In this document: positions 44,001 through 54,864 of the stretch, one piece after another
How the letters are laid out: every line of letters begins with the position of its first letter
Numbering within the stretch: the stretch's first letter is position 1
NCBI GenBank assembly: GCA_030272155.1
Contig: CP126191.1
Coordinates: 2,316,501-2,380,500, forward strand
Length of the DNA stretch: 64,000 bases
Direction: 5' to 3'
Origin: Tetradesmus obliquus
Lineage: Eukaryota > Chlorophyta > Chlorophyceae > Sphaeropleales > Scenedesmaceae
The notes under the pieces: model-generated
Seen by the model: the letters and a program-made list of their open reading frames with translations, nothing else
What the model was told of the DNA's origin: nothing
Databases searched by the model: none
Position numbers and translations under genes: made by a program

Positions 44001-46273
44001 CTGCCGTGGGGTTGTCAGCCCTGGTGCTGCTGCCAGCGCTGCACTGACAGGATCTGTAGCAGCAGCAGCTGCAGCAGCGGCAGCAGCAGGGCCTGGCGTC
44101 TGCTGCTGCTGCTGCTGCTGCACTGCCTGCTGCTCAAGCAGCAGCGGCGGCGGCGGCATGTCTCTGCAGTACCCAGGTAAGCCTGCCTGCTGCCTATCAA
44201 CGACAAAGCTCCAGCTCCTGCTGCTGCCAATACCAAAGCTGCTGACAGCACCAGCAGCAGCAACACCGGGTGAGCCGCCACCGCCGGCTCCTGCGCTGCT
44301 GGCAGCAGGTGCGATGCTGCCTGCCCGGCTACCCCACCGGCCCCTGCCCCTGCCTCTGCCCCTGCCGCGCCCGCGGCCCCTGCCTCTGCCGCGGAATGTA
44401 TTCGGCAGCGGCGGCAGCATACTGCTGCGCTTCTGCTGCTTCTGCCGCCGCTGCTGCTCCTCCGTTGCATCGTCTGAGTCATCTGCCCCGGACTCTGCCC
44501 CGCCCGCATCTTCTGCTGCGCTGCTGTCGCCGCCTGCTGCATCTGCAGCATCTGTGTTGGGCAGTAAGTCGCGCAAGCGGCGCGGCGGCTGCAGCGCTGC
44601 TGCTGCGAGCGCAGATACGCGCCAGCTGGCGGCAATAGATAGCAGAGGGGGTGCACCTGCTGGGAGGGTGGGCTGCATGGGGCGGCTGTTGATGCCCAGC
44701 AGCAGTGCGCGGGACCTGCAGGACGCAAAGGATGACACCGATACATGCAGATGGCACACAACGTTTGGTGTGAAAGCGCCAGAAGAAAGGCGTGTGCATT
44801 GGCATGTGAAGGATGCATTTGGTTTGTTGACATGCAATGGGTGATAGAGATACAGCCTTTGCAGTGGGTTTGTGGATGTTGAAGTAGGATGGTTTCAGCA
44901 GCAGGAGGCAGCACCCTGCAGCATCTCATAAAAACCGAGGTACAGGTCGCATCATAACCAGCAGCAGGGGCGGCTGTTGATGCCCAGCAGCACCGCCCGC
45001 GACCTGAAAGACACAAGATCAGCAAGGTGAGCGAGGTCGGCACATCCGGGACATGACCACAACAACATGTCTGACACAAGGCCAGCAGAAAGCTAAGGCG
45101 GAACAAGAGTGCGCGCTGGCGCGCAGTGACTGCACGACTGCAGAGGCAGCTGTAGCAGCGCAGTTGTCAAGGTGACATCCATCCAGGAAAGCTGCAACCA
45201 AACATAACACAACTCAGTTGGCAGGGGCTGCGACACACCACACACCAACGATATGTTTGGGCACAGGGCTCACCAAGGGGCTGCTGTCAGGGCCGCCTGC
45301 TGGGCCACCAGCCCCGCAGCGCTGCACACCAACGCCACGGGAGGGCTCAGCACAGGAGGGATCAGCGCACCCCACACGCTGCGCAGCAGCAGCGCCGCAT
45401 CCGCCAGCCGCCGCTTGGCACTGCACACCAGCGGCGGCAGCAGCTCCCCTAGCTCCTGCACATCTGCTGCTGCTGCTGCTGCTGGAGTGCCGCTGCTGCC
45501 GTCAGCAAGCAGCCGCTGCACCGCTGCAGCAGCAGGGCTGCCCTCTGGCTGATCTGCTGGCTCCAGCTTCTGCTGCTGCTGCTGGATTGTCTGCAGCAGC
45601 TGCCGATCCGCATCGCTCCACACAGCACGCTGCTGCCGCAGCGCCCGGCCTCTGCTGCTGCTGCATGCTGCGCTGCTGGCAGCAGCAACGTCGTCCACCA
45701 GCAGCAGCAGCCGCCGCAGCCGCAGCGACTTGCCGCTGCTGAGAGCAGCCTTGCTGGGCGGCAGCTGCAGCAGCTGCTGCTGCAGCTCGCTATGCTGCTG
45801 CTCAGCCACAACCAGCAACCGGCCCCCATGTGCATTGAATGACACTGCAGGAAGCGCTTTGCCTGCGCTCGACCCTTGCTGCCCTGCTGCTGCACCTGCC
45901 TCCTGCTTGACGGCTTGCTGGTGCCGCTGCTGCTGCCAGTGCAGCTGCCGCAGCTGCTGCACCTGCTGCTGCCACTGCGCCTCATCCATCCCGTACTCCT
46001 GCCAGTGCTGCTGCCAGGCTGCTGCTGCTGCTGCACCCCTCCTGCCTGCATAGGCAAGCTCCCAGGCCTGGAAAGGGTCTGCTGCTGCTACAGCCGCCAC
46101 CTGGCCAGGGCTTAGGCCGCTGAACACTGCGAAGCTCAACCCTGAAGAGAAGCAAGGGTCTGACCTCGGACCCAACACCAACAGCTTGCTGCTGCTGCTG
46201 CTGCAGCTGGGCTGGTCAGATGTACGGCCAGCTTCCTTGCCAGCTACCTTGTCTTGCGGCTGCTGGTGCTCAA

Positions 46274-46305
<32 letters not shown>

Positions 46306-49300
46306 AGTAGCTGCCGCACAAGGCTCGCAGTGAACAGCTGCAGCCGCTGCCGCAGCCACAGCTGCCGTGCCCCCTCCAAGTGCCCACCCAGCACTGCAGC
46401 CGCTTGGCCCACCATCCCCTCGTTATATAACAACCTGGGCAGCACCACGGCCAGGTGAGACCTGAACCCTGTGACCTGCACCCAGGGTATAACTGTCTGC
46501 TTGGGGGGCCGCCCGGGACCTGCTGACACTGGCGGGGCGTTGTCTGCTGGGTTGTTGGCTGTGGTGCTTGCTGCAAAGGTGAAGGGCCAGCGCTCTGCCT
46601 GGCCTTCCATCAGCTCCGGGTGGTTGCAGACCTGGCAGGTGGGATGGGGGAGAGGGCAAAAGCAGGCATGGGTGTTGAGAGGGTGAAGAGCAGCAGCAGG
46701 GGAAGCACGCACACATGATACTTGCACTCCATCAGCTCCAGGTGGTTGTAGATCTGGCGGGTGGGCAAGAGCAGGCAGGGGGTGTGAGAGGGTAGGGGGC
46801 AGAGGTGGGGGGAGCAAGCACGCACATAGTTTGCGCTCCAGGAGCGCTCGGGTGTTGCAAACCTAGCGTGAAGGCAAGAGCAGGCAGCGGGTGTGAAGGA
46901 GGGCGGGGGGCAGAGGCAGGGGAAGCAAGCGCACATAAAGTTTGCGCTCCAGCAGCGCTGGGTGGTTGCAGACCTGGCGGGAGCGCAACAGCAGGCAGGA
47001 GGTGGGCAGCAGAGGCTGGGTAAGCAAGCACGCATGAAGTTTTGCACTTCTGGCCTTCCATCAGCTCAAAGTGGTTGCAGACCTGGCGGGTGGGCAAGAG
47101 CAGGCAGGGGGCGAAAGGAGGGGAGGCAGCAGAGGCAGGGGACGCAAGCATATATTTGTACTCAGGTGCCACGTAGAGGCAGCTTGTTGCTGCCCTGTCA
47201 GCAAAGGGGCTGTTGCTGTCTACCCGCGCCACATCCTGCTGCTGCTGCTGCTGCCATCACTGCTGTCACTGCTACTGCTGCTGCCACGTCCTCACCTTGC
47301 GCATCTGCATGATCAGCCCCATCAGCCGGCTGCTGGCGGCCGCGCTGACCGCAGGCTTGCCGGGCCGCCCCGCTGCGCCTGCTGCTGAGCGTGCCCCCAT
47401 GGCCAGCAGGTCTTGCAGCGTGAGGTTCCTGCGCAGCGCAGCGTACAGCTGCGTCTGGCGGCGGCTGAGGCTGCAGCGCAGCGTGATCTGCGGGGCAGGA
47501 GGGCAAGCATAGAAGATGTCAGGGGCATGTGGCTGCAGGTGAGCAGCGCAGGAAGCACTACGTAGTGAAGTTTGTGCTGCACGGCTGTCCGGTTGCGATG
47601 CAGAACAGCGTGTATTGCAGCTTGCAAGGTGCGAGAGTCGGCTTGCACCCCACAGGTCGCATACAGCTGTGCATGGCGGCGGCTGAGGCTGCAGCGCAGC
47701 GTGATTCAATGTGGGTGGAGTGGGTGGGGGTGGGGCTGCAGTGTATGGGGCCGATGGTTGTGGGGGAGCGGGGGGCAGGCAGGAGGGCAAGCTACAGGAA
47801 GCATGAAGGGATGTGGCTGCTGTGAGAAGCACTGCAAGCAATGCAACGCGAAGCACGGAGCCGGCTGCTGCTGCTGTGTCTGCTCTGGCAGCGCGCAAGG
47901 CAACACATCACAGCACAGGGCGACGCAACAGTCCCGAACACCGTGTGCATACCACGGACAGCGCTGCCAAACACACTCGCACCTCTCACCTCGGTCTTGG
48001 GCACCATCTCGGCCACCACGTCCTTCTTCACGCGCCGCACCAAAATCCAGGCAGATGCTCACTTTTTGCACTGTGCATGTATGCTGCGCTACACATCTAA
48101 TGCCTCTCTTACCGCTGTCTTGGGCGCCATCTCGGCCACCACGTCCTTCACGCAGCACCCTAAATACACAGCAGCCGTACCCTTTGCAACATACACGAAG
48201 GCTGCCCTACACATTCAACACCTCTCACCTCGGTCTTGGGCACCATCTAGGCCACCACGTCCTTCACGCAGCACCCTAGATATACACAGTTGCCGACTCT
48301 CTGCATTGTGCACAGCCACATCATCTTTACGCGCCGTGCATGCCGCAATACACATCTGCAACCTCTCACCTCGGTCTTGGGCACCATCTCTGCGACCACG
48401 TCCTTCTTCACGCGCCGCAGCATGAAGGGCCCCAGCACGCCGTGCAGCCGCGCCAGCTGCTGCTTGTCAAGGCTCATCTGCGGCGCGCCGCTGCCGGTGC
48501 CGCCCGCGCCCGCGGCCGCGTTGTTGGAGCCCTGCAGACATGTGGCAGCACGCATGGCGGCGACGCAGAGGTTGTGAACGATGTCCGGTTTATGTGATGT
48601 GAATGTTTGGGGAATGTGATCAGAAAGTTACGTGCAGCATGCAGACGTTGAAGCTACACGGCCAATGCACAGGTGGCGAGCAAGCACCCGTACCAGGCAC
48701 CCCTCACAACAGTCCAGACATGAACTGCGCCAAGCCCCACACCCTGGCCCGCAGCTCACGCTGGCACCACTACTCCTTGAACTGACTTTCAACAACATTT
48801 GGAACAACGCCTCACCCTTGAGAACCACTCGTTGAAGGCGTCCCTGCTGTCGAAGAGCTGCGGCATGATGAAGTGCAGCAGCGCCCACAGCTCCTGCAGG
48901 TTGTTCTGGATGGGCGTGCCGCTCAGCAGCAGCCGGTTGCGGCAGCCAAACGTGAGCAGCGCACGCCAGCGCGCAGAGCCCGACGACTTGATGGCCTGAG
49001 GGCAGCGTGATAGCAGCGTGATGGCAGCAGCAAGCAGCATGGTGTGAGGCACAACAGCGTTGTGGAAGCCAAAGGTCAGCAGCTATTGATATGAGGCAGC
49101 GCGCGGACCGTGACGACTTGATGGCCTGGGGGGCAGCGTGGTGTGGCAGCAGCAAGCACAGGGGTTTGAGGCACAGCAAGCAGCATGGTGTGCAGTGAAG
49201 CAGCAAGTAGTCCGATGACAGCAAGCAGTGTGACGGCAGCACTCTAGGAGAAACCTCTGCTCATCAACACCCGACCACATGTTGCACACAATGTGCTTGG

Positions 49301-51508
49301 ACACGATAACTCCGCCATATCCCCAGACGTTCATGCAGCCTCTACACAAACGCATGCACAGTGACGGGGTGATTAACTGTGCCACCATCCTGCGCCACCC
49401 TGCACAAGTGCCAGGCCACCGCCGCCCACCATACCATGTGCCAACACTGTCTCTTGTCAACCAATAAATGCGCATCTAAACATGTGGTGCAGTCTCCTGT
49501 GCCAGCCCACCGCCAGCCCACCTGTGCCTCGTCCAGGATCATGAACTGCCACTTGACCTTGCGCAGCACCGCCTCATCAGCCACAGCAATCTGGTAGCTT
49601 GTCAGTGCCACGTGGAAGGGCGCGGCACGCCCGTACAGCCGGGAGGGGGCCAGCAGCCGCCGCAGCGTCTTGCGGTCCGCCAGGTTGCCCCAGTACGGCA
49701 GCACCTGGCGTTTGCAGCAGCAGCAGCACCAGTAGCAGCAGCATTGACAGGCCCTATCAGGTACATTGGTTTACAGCTATAAGATAGAATGCATCATCGC
49801 GGCGAAGCGTGATGCAGGTTCACTGCACAGGCCAACGGCATACTTCACGGTGATATTCACGCGCTGGCTGCCATGTCACACCCAACTTCCCACCTTGAAC
49901 CCTGGTGTGAAGCTGCTGAGCTCCTTGTCCCAGTTGTGCAGCGTGGAGGCGGGTGCCACCACCAGGAAGGGACCCCACACGCCACGCGCCTCAGCCAGGT
50001 GAGCTAGGAACGCCAGCGCCTGCAGCGGCAGCGGGGATTGCGGGTAGGGGTGAGGGTTAATGTGCAGGGGCGGCATGCAGCAACAGCATGTGCAAAATGG
50101 GATCACCAAGCCATCCTGTCGCCTCCGTTTTTGCTGAATGCTGTTGCTATTTCCGCTCAATGCCTTTCCTGTCAACCATGTAAGGAGTGCAGTGAACCTC
50201 TACGTGCGAACACGTTCCAACGTGTGAAGCCACCACGGCGACTGGCCTGCTGGCGTCATCACACGGCCCCACGCCGAAGCTACAAGCTACCCCCCTGCTG
50301 TCCAGGCCATTACATTTTGATGCCCTGCAACCTCAACAACCCCAAGCCCAAGATACCTCGCGCAACCAAGAGAAAATATCTTGCCCACCTGCACCGTCTT
50401 GCCCAGGCCCATCTCATCAGCCAGGATGCCGTTCAGCCCCTGGTCGTACAGGCTGGACAGCCACTGCACGCCCTTCAGCTGGTAGCCCTTCAGGCTGCCC
50501 CTGAACCCTGACGGCTGAACCACACCACTGGCCTCAGGCATTGTGGTAGGCTGAGTCAGATCCACCTGCTGCTGCTGCTGCTGCTGCTGATCTGGCGGCA
50601 CACCCATGCCCATCTGCTGCTGCTGCTGGTCTTGCAAGATCTGGCTCGGCGCCGCGCCCACGGCAGCAGCGCCGACCGCATACTCCTGGTCAAAGGCAGC
50701 AGCAGCGCCCATCGCACTGGCAGCAGCAGCCTGCGCCTTGGCTGCTGCTGCTGCTGCCAGCCGGGCAGCCTCCGCCTCGTCATCTGCCAGATCAGCCTGC
50801 TTGATCCTGACACCTAAGCCCTGCAGGCTGAACCCTGCGCCACCAGCATCGCCACCAACCCGTGGCGCAGGGCTGCTGCCAAAACCACCAGCAGGGTTTA
50901 CACCCAATGGGCTGAACCCTGCAGGGCCCGGGGAGGACCGTGCAGCACCCCCAAACCCTGGCGGCTGCTTCACTGGGGTACTGCCAGGTGTACCGCCAGC
51001 AGCAGCAGCAGTAGCCGCATCCCCAGTGCCCAGCTTGTTCTTCATAAAGTGGCTGTACAGCTCAGTCTGAGTCAGCAGGAAGTTCAGCCTCTGCTGCTGC
51101 CGGCGTGCCTCCCGCTCTTCTTCTGCCTTGCGCGCAGCCTCCGCTGCTGCGCGTGCTGCCGCGCGCGACGCACCCACCACCTCCCTACCTGCGGCGCGCC
51201 ACCAGGCCTGGCCGTCACGCAGCAGCCGGCGCAGCGAGGCGCCAGCGCCACGCCTGCACCGGTGTGCACAACGTGAAATGTGCATGGACAGCAGCAGCAA
51301 AAGGCGGGCAAGTGGAGCGGGCATTGTTGTGAGGAGTTGTGAGGAGCGGGCGCGGCGTGACGCGGCAGCAAATGGGTGCAGAATATAACAGCAGCCAGTC
51401 ACGTGCAGCCCTTACACATGATGATGAAGCGCAGGAAACATGGACACGTGCACGTCAGGCCGTGCTGTTGCCAGCAGGGCAGGCCACCAAGCATGCGCCC
51501 AGCGCTAG

Positions 51509-51540
<32 letters not shown>

Positions 51541-52099
51541 CTCACCCTGCTTCGCGTGCCGACTTGGCTGCGCGCAGGCGCAGCTCCCTTGAGCAGCTCT
51601 CAGCCAGCCGCTCAGCCTCAGCAGCCACACCTGACGGAAGAGAACAGCACAGAGCAGCACAGCACAGCACAGTGAACAGTCTGCACAGAACCGCAGCACA
51701 TGCTGCGGCACAGCACAGCACTGCAAAACACAGTGAGCCGCCAGCGCAGGGGTTTGAAATGTGCAGCGGTGCTGGCAATGCAGCACTGCTGCTGTCAGCA
51801 GGAGATAGAGCACCCGCGGCGCTAGGAAAGTGGCAATAGCCGCAACTACTCCTCACACATACAGCACCAGGCAATGCCACACACATACACTGCAGCCTGT
51901 TGCAGGCAACGCTGCAGTCTTGCAGCGCGATGCGCAGCCATTTCCTGCCCCGCACCTGCCCTGCGTGCCGCCGCCAGCTTTGCCGCGCGTGGCACGTCGC
52001 GCCGCACCAGCACCTGCCATGCCTTGGCTAGTGCTGCATCCTCCCAGGCTGCCTGCGCCTCGGGGGGCAGGTGCGCACCACGGCGGCGCTTGGCGGCAG

Positions 52100-52134
<35 letters not shown>

Positions 52135-53321
52135 TGGGGTGGCGCGAGGCAGGCAGGCAAGCAGCGGCAGCAGTAGCAGCAAGCATGATGAGCAAGTGCG
52201 TGTGCCGAGCATGGTGAGCAAGTGCGCTTGTGAAAAGATGATACCAGGGAGTGGCGGCTGTCCAGCATGGTGACACATGGCATGCTCAACAAATGCAGCT
52301 GGCGGCTGGCGACCCGCAAAACAACACCATGACACCACCGACGCTGCACATCCTGCTGCAGCACATGTGACAGGATGGTAACAAACAGTGGAGTGTGCTG
52401 GGCTGGGAACCAGGATAGCCACGATCTTGCAGCTACAGCACATCTCAAGTGCTGCAATCAACACGATACAGTGCGCGCACTCTCTCACGCAGCACAGCGC
52501 GTCTCTACCTCTCCCTACCTGCTGCTCGCCGTCACCCACGCCAGGCACATACCACCACTGGCCACCACTGCCAGCCGCCAGCTCAGCAGCCAGCTTCTTC
52601 GCCTCCTTGCCACACAGACCACCAAAGCCACCGCCGCTGCCGCTGCCGCCGCCAGCCGCCGCAGCAGATGCCGGCCGCTTCTTGCTGGCGCGCGCAGCCT
52701 CTGCTGCTGCCGCCGCCTCCTGCTGCTGCTGCAGCTGCTGGCGGTACTGCAGGATGCTCCAGTGCACGGTAGCAGGTGTGTCGAGTTCGGCTGCGGGGTG
52801 CAACTGCCGCTTGAATGCTGCTGCTGCTGCAGCTGGAGGTGGAGATGTGCCAGCTGCGTCGGCGTCCGCTGCTGCTGCTGCTGCTGCTGCATCTTCTGTG
52901 CTGTCGTGCCGCTGCTGTGCAGCGCCGTCATGTGGTGGCACAGCAGCCAGGAAGTTTTTGCCAGCAGCCATCCACCTGCAGCAGCAGAGATCGGGCGTAA
53001 CCGCACCGTCACTCAGCCGGAAAACAACAGCAGCACAACCAGCAGGGCTGCCGGGCTGCATTGCAGGAATGCAGCGACACAAGCATGTGTGTGCTGATGT
53101 GATAATAGCATACTCAACAAACAGTCTTCTATTCCAAACGTTGCCACATGCTCAAAAGATGGTATGCAGCAATGCACTTTGCGCAGAGAGCGGCATGCGC
53201 CCCACCTGCCGCGCAGCAGGCCCCTGATGCGTGCCGACTCCGCCAGCGCTGCCGCCTGCTGCAGCGACACAGGCTGCTTCAGCAGCTCAGGCGGCAGCAC
53301 AGCCACGTCCTCATACCTGAT

Positions 53322-53358
<37 letters not shown>

Positions 53359-54204
53359 GATGTGAGCCACACCACCTGGCACAACGCTTCACCAAAGTGT
53401 TGCTGCACCCTGCACTGGACACAGGTGATGGAACAGGGCTGCTGCTCTTCTGTACAGTGGCTCTGGTGGTGTTGGGTGTGCTTGCTGGTCCCTTTCACTG
53501 CAGCTGCCTTGGCTGCCACTGCTGCCTCAGCCAGCACACCAACTGCGTGTGCTGTTCCTTTTGCCGGTGATCCGCTACAACTGCTGCTACTCCCATGTAA
53601 CACTATGCATGCTGCCTCCTTGCGTGCTGCTTCCTGGCGTTTTGCTTCAATGCATGCTGCTTCCTGGCTTGCTGCTTCTTTGCGTGCTGCTTCTCTGCTT
53701 GCTGCTTTTTGCATGCCGCCTCCTGACTTGCTGCCTTTCCTTGCACCATGCTGCTGCTGCCGCTCACCTGGGCACCATGCCTGTCTTTGCCAGGTCATCA
53801 TACCACAGAGGGATCTTCAGCGACAGCCCACCGCCCAAATCCAGGCTGCCGTTGTCTGCAAGCACCAGCGTCATGCGCGCCCCAGCGCCCGCAGCGCCGC
53901 CAGCATTGAACCCAGCCGCTGCTGCTGCTGCTGCTGTGGGTGAGCCTGAGGGCGTGACACCAGCAGAAGTAGGCACAGACACCGGTGCCAACTGCGGACG
54001 CTGCTGCTGCTGCTGCTGCTGCTGCTGTGGTTGGCCTCCCGGGGGCAGCGGTGGCAGGCCTGGTTGTTGCTGCTGCTGCTGCTGTTGGAGTAGTGCTGTG
54101 GCTGCATTGCCATTCTCTGCTGGTTGCTGTTGTTGCTGCGGCTGTGGCGTATGCAGGTGGCCCTTGTGGGCTATGTTGCCACCTGCGCCGCCCCCAACGT
54201 CCAT
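41038..54204 (-). CDS. INO80: INO80 chromatin-remodelling ATPase
   Basis: Fifteen exons join in phase: 54204-53768, 53316-53206, 52975-52519, 52100-51956, 51630-51546, 51253-50389, 50019-49894, 49704-49522, 48995-48816, 48531-48370, 47487-47296, 46631-45274, 44715-43668, 42786-42547 and 42084-41038, giving 2211 aa. The DBINO region spans exons 4-6 and ends [20 protein letters not shown], followed by SNF2 motifs: [38 protein letters not shown] and [10 protein letters not shown]. After the insertion come [35 protein letters not shown] and [16 protein letters not shown]. The DBINO plus a very long insertion between the helicase lobes identifies INO80 rather than SWR1 or Snf2. It slides nucleosomes and acts in transcription and repair. 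The insertion is about 790 residues, with Gln and Arg-Gly runs. The ends are low-complexity. Eight splice-junction arrays lie in its introns. Confidence 0.95.
42288..42566 (-). repeat. Triplicated donor edge of INO80 exon 14 (NPTMDLQ)
   Basis: The real exon 14 end is at 42547 (encoding WNPTMDLQ, then GTGGG). Copies of the last roughly 20 exon bases and the GTG donor end at 42415 and 42288, so spacings are 132 and 127 bp. All three encode NPTMDLQ. Confidence 0.93.
42740..43240 (-). repeat. Five copies of the acceptor edge of INO80 exon 14 (MTTMMDLL)
   Basis: The real exon starts at 42786. Copies of ATGACGACCATGATGGACC with small changes start near 42886, 42988, 43113 and 43231 (spacings about 100, 102, 125 and 118 bp). 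The 43113 copy keeps about 55 bases of exon (through AYRRHRW). The 42988 copy has lost its AG; the others keep TAG or GAG. Confidence 0.92.
43448..43700 (-). repeat. Triplicated donor edge of INO80 exon 13 (HRVLVFCQ)
   Basis: The real exon 13 end is at 43668. Copies encoding DRVLVFCQ and [17 protein letters not shown] end at 43580 and 43448, each followed by a GTGCGG or GTGCAG donor. The last copy retains about 55 bases of diverged exon. Confidence 0.92.
44680..45003 (-). repeat. Duplicated acceptor edge of INO80 exon 13 ([12 protein letters not shown])
   Basis: The real exon starts at 44715. A copy of about 38 bases (GTGCTGCTGGGCATCAACAG core) with a CAG acceptor starts at 45003, 288 bp upstream in the sense direction. 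Confidence 0.87.
46595..47090 (-). repeat. Five copies of the acceptor edge of INO80 exon 12 ([10 protein letters not shown])
   Basis: The real exon starts at 46631. Upstream copies start at 46753 ([10 protein letters not shown]), 46862 ([10 protein letters not shown]), 46973 ([10 protein letters not shown]) and 47082 ([11 protein letters not shown]), each with an AG and a CTGCCTGCTCTTGCCC-like tract in front. Spacings are 122, 109, 111 and 109 bp. It is the clearest of the arrays, and CNHP is a conserved SNF2 motif. Confidence 0.95.
47440..47707 (-). repeat. Duplicated acceptor edge of INO80 exon 11 ([15 protein letters not shown])
   Basis: The real exon starts at 47487. A diverged copy of about 50 bases spans 47652-47707, with its junction near 47706. 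The AG immediately before the copied ATCACGCTGCG has been lost. Confidence 0.85.
47990..48420 (-). repeat. Four copies of the donor edge of INO80 exon 10 (VAEMVPKTE)
   Basis: The real exon 10 end is at 48370. Copies of the exon end ([13 protein letters not shown]) with GTGAGAGG or GTAAGAGG donors end at 48229, 48113 and 47990 (spacings 141, 116 and 123 bp). The 48229 copy has an in-frame TAG; the 47990 copy matches nearly perfectly. Confidence 0.95.
48930..49130 (-). repeat. Duplicated acceptor edge of INO80 exon 9 ([10 protein letters not shown])
   Basis: The real exon starts at 48995. A copy encoding [10 protein letters not shown] with an intact CCCAG acceptor starts at 49125, 130 bp upstream. 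A fragment of the following LLTFG segment recurs near 49065-49080. Confidence 0.87.
51512..51538. repeat. CTG/CAG run after the INO80 exon 5 donor
   Basis: Nine CTG units on the + strand, hence CAG on the sense strand, directly after the donor at 51545. It is another exception to the usual sense-CTG rule. Confidence 0.9.
52105..52133. repeat. Sense-strand CTG run abutting the INO80 exon 4 acceptor
   Basis: Nine to ten CAG units on the + strand read CTG on the sense strand, ending in CCAG right at the exon start (52100). Confidence 0.93.
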
Positions 54205-54864
54205 GTGACTCCCTAACAGCTGCTGCTGCTGCTGCTACTGCTGCTTGCTGTGTGTGCAATAATACAGATCAGTGCCTGGCACTGCTGCTGCACCTTGTGT
54301 AGCATGAGCGTGAGATGCACACGCGCTGTTTGCTGCTTGGGTGCCGTATACTGTGTCTGTCACTGCTGTGAGTCACAGCTCAGCCAGCAGTCTAACAGCT
54401 ACAACAGATGCCTTGCTTTCAGAAGGACATGTTCTTGCCTGCAGCAGAACAAGTCATACAGTTGTTTGTGCAGCGGGTGCAACGGCGCAAGGTACATGCA
54501 GGTGCGCCTCACACAATGGCATCATCACCAAGCAGCAGCAGAACAAGCGTACTGTAACTTTTATACGATCGACAATCTCTCACCAATTACGCTGTCCTCT
54601 GCATACCAAGCCAGCTAAGCAGTCCTGCTGCTGCTGCCACTAATGCTGCTACAGCACTGCTGTTCATGAAGTCGCCCTGGTGAACCCTACCGCCCACAAA
54701 CTGATAACAATTACAGGCTTCTAAGAGATCATGTATGATCACCCTTCAACTGGAGGCTGGTCGCGCAATAAGTTCAAACTGAAACACGCCCGCTCGTGTG
54801 TTGTGTGCCATGTGTGTCCGTCCCTCGCTTTCTGCCTCATTAAGACATGATTTAAGCCATAGAA
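54205..54864. promoter_or_regulatory. Divergent promoter between INO80 and the kinase gene
   Basis: This is 660 bp between two divergent start codons, CTG-rich near INO80 and AT-richer toward the kinase. No specific box was recognised. Confidence 0.5.
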
